Below, in pieces: positions 19,667-26,477 of a DNA stretch of 26,477 bases. Under the pieces are notes generated by a model. The model searched no databases. It was not told where the DNA came from and saw only the letters and a program-made list of their open reading frames with translations. The stretch comes from Paramacrobiotus richtersi. Its lineage: Eukaryota > Tardigrada > Eutardigrada > Parachela > Macrobiotidae. Made by a program: the position numbers and the translations under genes. The stretch's first letter is position 1. Each line of letters begins with the position of its first letter. The DNA lies in assembly GCA_034698045.1 (NCBI GenBank), contig JAQGAU010000542.1, forward strand, positions 1 through 26,477, read 5' to 3'.

Positions 19667-20917
19667 TTAAGGGTAGGCGCACGAAAACGACCGAATCGGT
19701 TTGACTACTTTCGTTTCGCTAGACTGAGCAGAAACTGAACACATTTCACTCCTGCTAACATGGACCAGAACAAGTTGTATTGTAGGAAAACTGATGCCCC
19801 ACAACCAGTTCTTTTTAGTCAGATTCTTTGCGCAGTCCAACGAATACATATAAGAGGATGTGGACATGTAACTGCCAATAATAGCCAGTACACCTTCCTC
19901 TTTGTATTCTCGGACCTCCGGCTTGGACTTTAGGAAATTCCTGAACCAAGCGTAAGAGCAGTCGCAGTGAAGGCGGTAGATCGCATCCAACTCGCTATCG
20001 CTCCACATTTCGGCTTGACAAGTACTTGTCTGCAGATATACTTCGCACGTTTCTTTTTGGTGAAAGGAAAATGAGTCTAACCCACTGTCGACCGCCAACT
20101 CACTTAGACGTGGCAAATCGGTGAACGTGTAGGGCTCCATTTGGGCAATCGTCGCCCGTTGGAAGCCGATCGATCTCACGTTGGGCAGCATGTTGAAATC
20201 GCGTCTCTTGATGGACAAGTTCTTGGCACTCGCGATGGTTAGCGCCACTAAACTGGGCAGTAAACCAAGCCGGTAGATCTTGGATGTGACCACGGTGCTC
20301 GCAGCTTGAATTGTGAGATCGATGACCTGATCCCGCACTGGCTCAAAGACATCGGAATGGACTGGATCTTTTATGTCGCTTCGTTCCTTAATGTTGACAA
20401 TTAACGCTCGTTTTGCGCTGACGCTGCTAAACTTTTTGGTGTACGCTTGTAGATGGGATCTCCATCCATTGTCACCGCAGTCAAGTTGAAAGTACGTTTT
20501 GTAGAACGGATAATACCATTTAAAACGCTGTGCGAGCTGGATGCTCTCGAAACCAGATTCTCCATGTTTTTCCACCCTGCAGTAATCGAAATTAGTCACC
20601 GTACAGTGAACCTGTTCATATGCCTTGCACTCGTGCAAAGTTAGATAATCAGTGCGGAACGGATACGAGATATCGGGAATGACAGCCAGCTGGTTCTTCG
20701 CTGGAGGTCCGCTGCAATCGGTCTCCAGTCTTGGGTTCAACGTGAATTTATCCTTCTCTGTTGATACGATTACCGAACTATCCTCACAACGACCTGAAGT
20801 GTAGGTGCAAAATTAACATATATATTGTTCGAGGGTTGTTGAAGTCATCCAGCTTCTCTTACCGCGAAGTACTACCTCAAACATGATAAGCGTAACCATC
20901 ATGAACAGGACAAACAT
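19667..20917 (-). CDS. secreted LRR protein B, C-terminus frameshifted
   Basis: Two exons: 20917-20863 (55 nt, Met-Phe-Val-Leu-Phe-Met-Met signal peptide) and 20793-19667, with a 69-nt intron. The model gives 393 residues. The N-terminal insert after the signal peptide is longer than in genes A and C, and the C-x7-C-x7-C cap and LRR region are intact. Near 19800, just after K-K-N-W, a one-base deletion relative to genes A and C shifts the frame. The usual C-S-G-P-C ending is then out of frame, and a 40-odd-residue unrelated tail runs to the stop at 19667. Two cap cysteines are therefore missing. The rest of the gene has no stops, so the shift is either recent or a sequence error. Confidence 0.82.
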
Positions 20918-21252
20918 TTTGTGGAAGCAAGAAATTTTCAGTTAGTAAAGTCCATCAGGCAAATAGAAGCAGGCTGAACAAACAAGATCGTTCCTTCCGC
21001 TGTATTGGTGGATTAATCTCGGCTGCTGACGTGTATTGTACAAGAACCACACACGAAGTGAAATCAAGTTGCTAGTTCCTTATGGTTTTGCTTCCCGACG
21101 CCTACGGATAAGAATCTACATTTACGCTGGTGTTTTCGTAGCTACAGCATTAATTATTGCATTAGCATGTGGACCGTGAGTATCGAGTTAAGCTGCAGAA
21201 ATGACCCGTTTATAAGGAATGGAAACTGCGCAACTTATTAGATAATCTACAA

Positions 21253-21279
21253 CTTATCAGCGAGCGCATCAGGTGTCAG
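21253..21279 (-). promoter_or_regulatory. distal conserved block: GATA site plus E-box, gene B
   Basis: CTTATCAGCGAGCGCATCAG followed by GTGTCAG, 336 bases upstream of the gene B start. It differs from the gene A block by one base. Confidence 0.5.
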
Positions 21280-21665
21280 ACACATGCACGTAGGTCCAAC
21301 ATTGAGTACTTCTCTGTTAAGACGAACTGTCCACTGATCGGATCGATTCGCGGCAAATCGTGTCGTACAAAAACGCGGCACTTTGCAACAGTTTTTAAGA
21401 TTGGGCAACATAAAGAAATGATTTTATATGCACATCAAGAAAGTAGTACATACCGGTAACTACAGTTTTCCGGTGAGCGCGCCGTTTCGAGGCCTGTACC
21501 GCAGAAAGCAGAAGCATTAATATGATCTCTGGTGAATAAGACCAAAATATAGCTTTTAGTCGGTATTAACAAAGCTCTACGATATCAGTTAACAGACTAG
21601 GAGAAAGTGCTGCTTGTTTTATTTTCTGTGTGGCATGATTTCGTACTGCCATTTTTCGTTGACAG

Positions 21666-21849
21666 GATGCAAAACTACGGACTTTTTGAATACAACTGCT
21701 TCCCGGAAGGTGGTTACAGGAGCCGACCGCTATCGGTGACGGTTTTCCACCAGGGCATATTAAGGTTGCAACACTTCGTGTTCGCCTTCTTCTCTTGTTA
21801 CAGGTGCTTCTCGGACCATGCCGTTCAACATCGTTCTAGCTGTGGCTAG
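21666..21849 (+). repeat. plus-strand repeated block, copy 2
   Basis: The acceptor-like CGTTGACAG is followed by an ATG frame that stays open to the TAG at 21849. About three quarters of its residues match copy 1 (both keep P-E-G-G-Y and S-R-P-L-S-V-T-V-F). The opposite strand carries a stop here that copy 1 lacks, so the plus frame is the one that is kept. Confidence 0.5.
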
Positions 21850-21978
21850 GGTGACGCTTTCGATAGACATAACAGAGTCAGTTACATAGCGTAGGCGCAC
21901 GGAAATAAGCACCACCGAATCATTTTGAATTCTTTTGTTCTGTAAGACTGATCAGAAAGTAAACACATTTCAACAGTG

Positions 21979-23090
21979 CTAACATGGACCTGAGCAATTT
22001 GCGTTGTAGGAGAATGTATCACCCTTAACCCAGTTATCTTCAGTAAGATTCTTCGCGCAGTCCACCGAATACATCTCGTAGGATGTGGACATGTAACTGC
22101 CAATAATAGCCATTGCACCGTCCTGTTTCCTTTCTCTCAGCTCTGGCTTGGACTTGAGGAAATTTCTGAACCAGGCGAATAAGCAGTCGCAGTGAATGCG
22201 GTAGATCGCATCCAACTCGCTATCATTCCACATTTGGGCTTGACAAGTACTTGTCTGCAGATATTTTTCACACGTTTCTTTTTGATGAAAAGAATATGAG
22301 TCTAACCCTCTGTCGACTGCCAACTCACTTAGGTGCGGCAAATCGGTGAACGTGTAGGGTTCCATCTGAGCAATCGTCGCCCTTTGGAAGCCGATCGATC
22401 TCACGTTGGGCAGCAAGTTGAAATCCCGTCTCTTAATCGACAGGTTCTTGGCATTCGCGATGGTTAACGCCACCAAATTGGGCAGCATACCAAGCCCGTA
22501 GATCTTGGATGTGATCATAGTGGTTGCAACTTGAACTGTAAGGTCGATGACCTGATCACGCACTGGCTGAAAGACATCAGAATGGACTGGGTCTTTGATG
22601 TCGCTTCGTTCTCGGATCTTGACAACTAATGCTCGCTTCGCACTGACAAGACTAAACTTTCTGGTGTACGCTTGTAAATAAGATCTCCATGCATCGTCCT
22701 CGCACTCTAGTTCAAAGTACGTCTTGTAGAACGGTAAAAAGCTTGCAAATCGCTCGGATTGTCCATGGTGATCCACCATGCAGTTATCAAACCTTTTCGC
22801 CGTACAATGAACCTGTTCATATGCCTTGCACTCATGTACGGTTAGATAGTCCGTGCGAAACGGATAGGAAACATCAAGAATGGCCACCACATGGTTCTCG
22901 GCTGGAGGTCCGCTACAATCAGCCTCCAGGCTTGGATTCCACGTGAATGTACCCTCACACCAAACTGAAGTTCAAAGTTATTACTTCAAGTTGTACGAGT
23001 TCGGTTGACAATCGTGTTGCTGTAGCTTTTCTTACCACGGTGTACTCCGTCTAACACAGCCAGTGTTATCATCACGAACAGGACAAACAT
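21979..23090 (-). CDS. secreted cysteine-rich LRR protein C
   Basis: Two exons: 23090-23036 (55 nt, Met-Phe-Val-Leu-Phe-Val-Met-Ile signal peptide) and 22964-21979, with a 71-nt intron (GTG|GTAAGA ... CTTCAG). The product has 346 residues, the same length as A. It keeps the full cysteine set: W-C-E-G, D-C-S-G, C-x7-C-x7-C, the pair in K-E-T-C-E-K-Y-L-Q-T-S-T-C, C-D-C, D-C-A-K and the terminal C-S-G-P-C. It also has about three leucine-rich repeats and NLS and NLT sequons. With A it is the best reference for the family. The inferred role is extracellular binding. The ligand is unknown. Confidence 0.87.
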
Positions 23091-23960
23091 TTTTCGCGAT
23101 GCGGGTTGTTATGATCAGTAAGCAAATCAAAGCATGAACAAACAAAACGGTTCCTTCACGCTTACAATGTGTACATTAATGTTTATGTTGGAGTATAATT
23201 TTCTCTCGCTGGAGTCGCTGGTGCGTGTCATGTAGTAGAACCACATACAAAGTGAAATCAAGTGGCTAGTGTGTCCTAGGGCTGTTGTTTACCCGAAACT
23301 TACTGATAAGAATCGAAACTCGCGCCGGTGTTTTCTTAGCCACAGTGCAGCTATTGCATCAACATGTACAGAGGTCTCGTTTCACCGTGTGTATCTAATT
23401 AAGGTGCCTAAATGACCGTTAACCCGGCTGCAAGGTATGGAAATTATGCATCTTATCAGCGAGCGCATCAGGTGTCAGGCACGTGCACATCGGCCTAAGC
23501 GCATAGAATACGTCTATGTCAATGCACATCAAGAAATGACATAACTACAGTTTTCCACTGGGCAATGAGTTTTAATACTTTTACCGCAGAAAGCAGAAAT
23601 CGTTGAATGTCTGGTGATAAAGTCCTGTAAGTAGTTTTCCGTCAATATTTACGACGTTGTGCCTCTGTCGACAGTCTATGGTTGCTGGGGGTCACGTGTT
23701 CAGTATAGACCTGTGTGGGTCTCATGCATGTCAGGGTCGCACCAACACAGTATTTTGTTTTTAATGATCATGCTCAGCAACAGTACTACCTTCAGCAACA
23801 ATACTGCCAGCAAGAACACAGAATGGTTATGATCAGCTTCTTGGTTCTCAGTTGCACCAGCAAAGCCGTTGGGTTAACTAACGCAGGCAGACAGACCGAA
23901 TACGACTGAATGAATTTCGAATGCTTTCGTTATGCAGAACGATTGGCAAGTTGTCAAACT
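23091..23960. other. spacer upstream of LRR gene C, downstream of gene D
   Basis: Contains gene C's conserved blocks at 23231-23276, 23298-23347 and 23452-23478. The plus-strand block seen in the other three spacers is missing here, and this spacer is the shortest. Glutamine-rich CAA/CAG runs near 23777-23815 form no supported gene. Confidence 0.6.
23452..23478 (-). promoter_or_regulatory. distal conserved block: GATA site plus E-box, gene C
   Basis: Identical to the gene B block (CTTATCAGCGAGCGCATCAG then GTGTCAG), 362 bases upstream of the gene C start. It is followed by GCACGTGCACATCGGCC, which is also shared with gene A. Confidence 0.5.
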
Positions 23961-25369
23961 TCAATGCAGGTTACATGGACCAAAACAAGTTGTATTGTAG
24001 GAGAACTCATCTCCCCGATAGTAATTATCTTCAGTCAGATTTCTCGCGCAGTCCAACGAATGCATACCGAAGGATGTGGACATGTAATTTCCAATGACTG
24101 CCATTGCACCATCCCCTTTGTATTCTTTCAGCTCTGGCTTGGACTTGAGGAAATTTCTGAACCAGGCAAAGGAGCAGTCGCAGTGAATGCGATAGATCGC
24201 ATCCAACTCCTTATCCTGCCACACTCCGAATAAATGACGAGTCATCGTCATTTCAGCAACTTCTATTTCATGAAACGCATATGAGTCTAACCCTCTATCT
24301 AGTGACAACTCGCTTAGGTGCGGCAAATCAGTGAATGTGTAGGGCTCCATTTGGGCAACAGTTGATTTCTGGAAACCAATCAATCTCACGTTGGGAATCA
24401 TATTGAAATCGCGTTTTCTGATGGACAAATTCTTGGCGTTGGCGATGGTTAACGCCACTAGACTGGGCAGTATACCTAGCCCGTAGATCTTGGATGTGAC
24501 CACGGTGGTCGCTCCTTGAACTGTCAGATCGATGACCTGATCACGCACCGGCTCAAAGACATCCGGATGGACTGGGTCGTTTGTGTCGTTGCGCTCCCGG
24601 ATCTTTACAGTTAATGCTCGTTTTGGACTGACAAGATTAAACTTTGTGGTGTACGCTTGTAGAAAGGATCTCCATCCATAGTCACCACAATCTAGCTCAA
24701 AGTACGTCTTATCGAATGGGCTAAAACCTTTTGGTTGCGTCTTTCCATGTGCATCTACATCACAGGAATCAAACTCAGTGTCTGTGCAAGGAATCCGTTC
24801 ATAAGCCTTGCACTCAACCAAGGTCAGAAGATCCGTCCGAAACGGATACGAAACATCGGGAATGACAGGCACTTGGTTTTGTGCTAAGGGTCCGGTACAA
24901 TCAGTCTCCAGTCTTGGATTTGATGTATCCTCCGCCCACGAACCTGAAGTATACTGATAAGCTTAACATTTTAGTCTGGATGTGTACTTTGAGCCCTGCA
25001 AACAGTTGCGGACCGTATGTGTACCCCGCCCACATTTGTGCACTTACTGAATGAATTTACTAAATAGCAGACAAAGCATGGCACTTTCGGTCTTGTCACA
25101 AGTAAAAACAAGAGCATTCATTCAGTGCGAGAAGAAGTTTGTAGACTGAAGCACAGAGAACACAATTTTCAGCGACCCACACTCCAAGGTACTTTCAATA
25201 TTTTTATGGTTTTAAAAAAGATCAAGGAGTCTCGTCGTCAGGGTTGTCTTTCTGATGCATTGCTTTGCAATTACTGTACATCTCCAGATACTTTATATAC
25301 ATTTATACACTTACCAGGGTGTGCTCCGTTTAGCAGGGCGAATGCGGCCATCAGGCGTACGGAATTCAT
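23961..25369 (-). CDS. secreted LRR protein D, divergent cysteine set
   Basis: Two exons: 25369-25315 (55 nt, Met-Asn-Ser-Val-Arg-Leu-Met then a hydrophobic run) and 24943-23961, with a 371-nt intron, about five times longer than in the paralogues. The product has 345 residues. It keeps D-C-T-G, C-x7-C-x7-C, the LRR core and the C-D-C cap, and adds three residues after the terminal C-F-G-P-C. It lacks the first cysteine after the signal peptide (S-W-A-E-D where others have C-E) and both cysteines of the 250-270 region (E-V-A-E-M-T-M-T-R-H-L). The frame is intact, so it is probably functional but altered. Confidence 0.84.
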
Positions 25370-25940
25370 TGCGGTGGGAGCGTGAAACTTTTGAAACAAC
25401 ATGCAGCAGGTAAATTAGCAGCATATGAAGTCTGGTTAAACAGATCGTTTCTTCGACTTACGTGGTTCATGTCTATCGCTGCGAGCGTATACAAATTGAG
25501 CCACATACAAATTGAAATCAGGTTTGAGCGTTTCCTAACCAGCGGCGCAGCCAAGGGTGACGCATCAGAATCTACATTTATGCCGGTTCTTTCTGGGCTA
25601 CAGTGTCAGGAATGCACGAACTTTGCCCAACATAAGTATAAACCATACAGTAGAAGTGGCAGCAGAATGACCTTAGAGACAATAATAGTTGTAATCGGTA
25701 TGGAATGTGAACTTCGCATATCAGCAAGCGCATCTGGTACATCAGCAGAATATAGTACCTCTATGTAAAATGTAAATTTTTAAGTAAAGTAAGTAAGTAT
25801 TTTAAGTAAAGTGTTCAAAAAAGCTTTTAGTTTCGGCACCCTAATGAGTAGGTTTGATTAACCTCTGCGGAATATTATGAAAAGTGTACTGCTGGCTGTA
25901 ACTGCAGGTACTTAATGTTGTTTTTGTTCGACATTTGCAG

Positions 25941-26034
25941 GATGCGAAAATGTAGTGTTTTTGCGGACGATGACTTTTTGGAAGGTGGTTCCAAGGTTTT
26001 CCAGTGTCTGTCAGATATTCGTATCAGTCACTGA
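25941..26034 (+). repeat. plus-strand repeated block, copy 3 (deleted)
   Basis: The acceptor-like ACATTTGCAG is followed by GATGCGAAAATG and a 30-codon frame ending in TGA. It aligns with copies 1 and 2 through F-x-D-D-x-x-x-E-G-G and then skips to V-F-Q, an internal deletion of about 30 bases, after which similarity is lost. Confidence 0.45.
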
Positions 26035-26400
26035 AATTTTTTGTATTTATTTATTAATAGTAATGAATTACAAGTATAACTCAATTTGGTTTCAATAGTT
26101 ATTGTTATTAGCAATAACAATAGCACTAACAAATAGCCGATGTTAAAGAACAGCAAACAACATTATCTGATAATTCTAGATCGTTTTGTTTTTGGTCCGC
26201 TAGGATGTGAATCGTTTGGCCAATTTGGCAGGGAAAATACTGACAGCGGCTCAAAACGAGCGACACCGCAGTTAGGCCATGGCCGACCTTTATTAACCAA
26301 ACTCATAAACAGCAGTAGTGCACGTAATGTACTAATCCACTGACTACCATAACGCACAGAGTACGGTTGTTTCTCCGCTGCCGTAATTGCGTTCATTATC

Positions 26401-26424
26401 AATAATAATAATAATAATAATAAT
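26401..26424. repeat. (AAT)n microsatellite
   Basis: About eight uninterrupted AAT units, with no gene overlapping. Confidence 0.95.
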
Positions 26425-26477
26425 ATTCTTCCGAAGCAGACAACCCGTTTACACAGGACTTCAAAGTCTGTTTGATT

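Larger units (their letters stand above)
20918..21978. other. spacer upstream of LRR gene B, downstream of gene C
   Basis: Contains gene B's conserved blocks at 21041-21080, 21101-21148 and 21253-21279, and the plus-strand block at 21666. No other coding feature is supported. Confidence 0.6.
25370..26477. other. spacer upstream of LRR gene D, to the window end
   Basis: Contains decayed versions of the upstream blocks (25497-25540, 25563-25610, 25717-25746) and the third plus-strand block at 25941. An (AAT)n run is at 26401-26424. Short frames at 26140-26402 have no support. Confidence 0.55.

Overview
The window is eukaryotic nuclear DNA. Coding blocks are GC-rich and cut by GT-AG introns, the introns and spacers are AT-rich, and fragments of non-LTR retrotransposons lie between genes. 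A small ecdysozoan invertebrate fits. A tardigrade is my best guess, from the mix of short introns, lineage-specific F-box proteins and a tandem family of secreted leucine-rich-repeat proteins, but the sequence does not prove it.

Layout. Positions 1-6700 are repeat-rich. They hold a 9-bp minisatellite, the last exon of an unrecognised minus-strand gene with an in-frame TGA, pieces of at least two (probably three) non-LTR retrotransposons, and a three-copy ~164-bp tandem repeat in which every unit can fold into a hairpin. Positions 6743-12726 carry an eight-exon plus-strand gene for an FBXO30/FBXO40-type F-box protein. Its model includes a 69-nt exon found only by reading through the family's zinc-finger pattern. 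Positions 14266-16718 carry a second, unrelated plus-strand F-box gene, probably of five exons. Positions 16980-26034 are a tandem array of four minus-strand genes, here called A to D. Each has a 55-nt signal-peptide exon and one large exon for a cysteine-rich LRR ectodomain.

How the genes relate. The two F-box genes are probably substrate receptors of SCF ubiquitin ligases, but nothing shows that they share a target. The four LRR genes arose by duplication of a ~2.0-2.4 kb unit that includes the promoter. They have since diverged: gene B has a C-terminal frameshift, and gene D has lost three cysteines and gained a much larger intron. Each upstream region keeps the same ordered blocks, with GATA-type and E-box motifs, which suggests shared regulation. 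A short plus-strand block with a conserved splice-acceptor-like start recurs in three of the four spacers and is unexplained.
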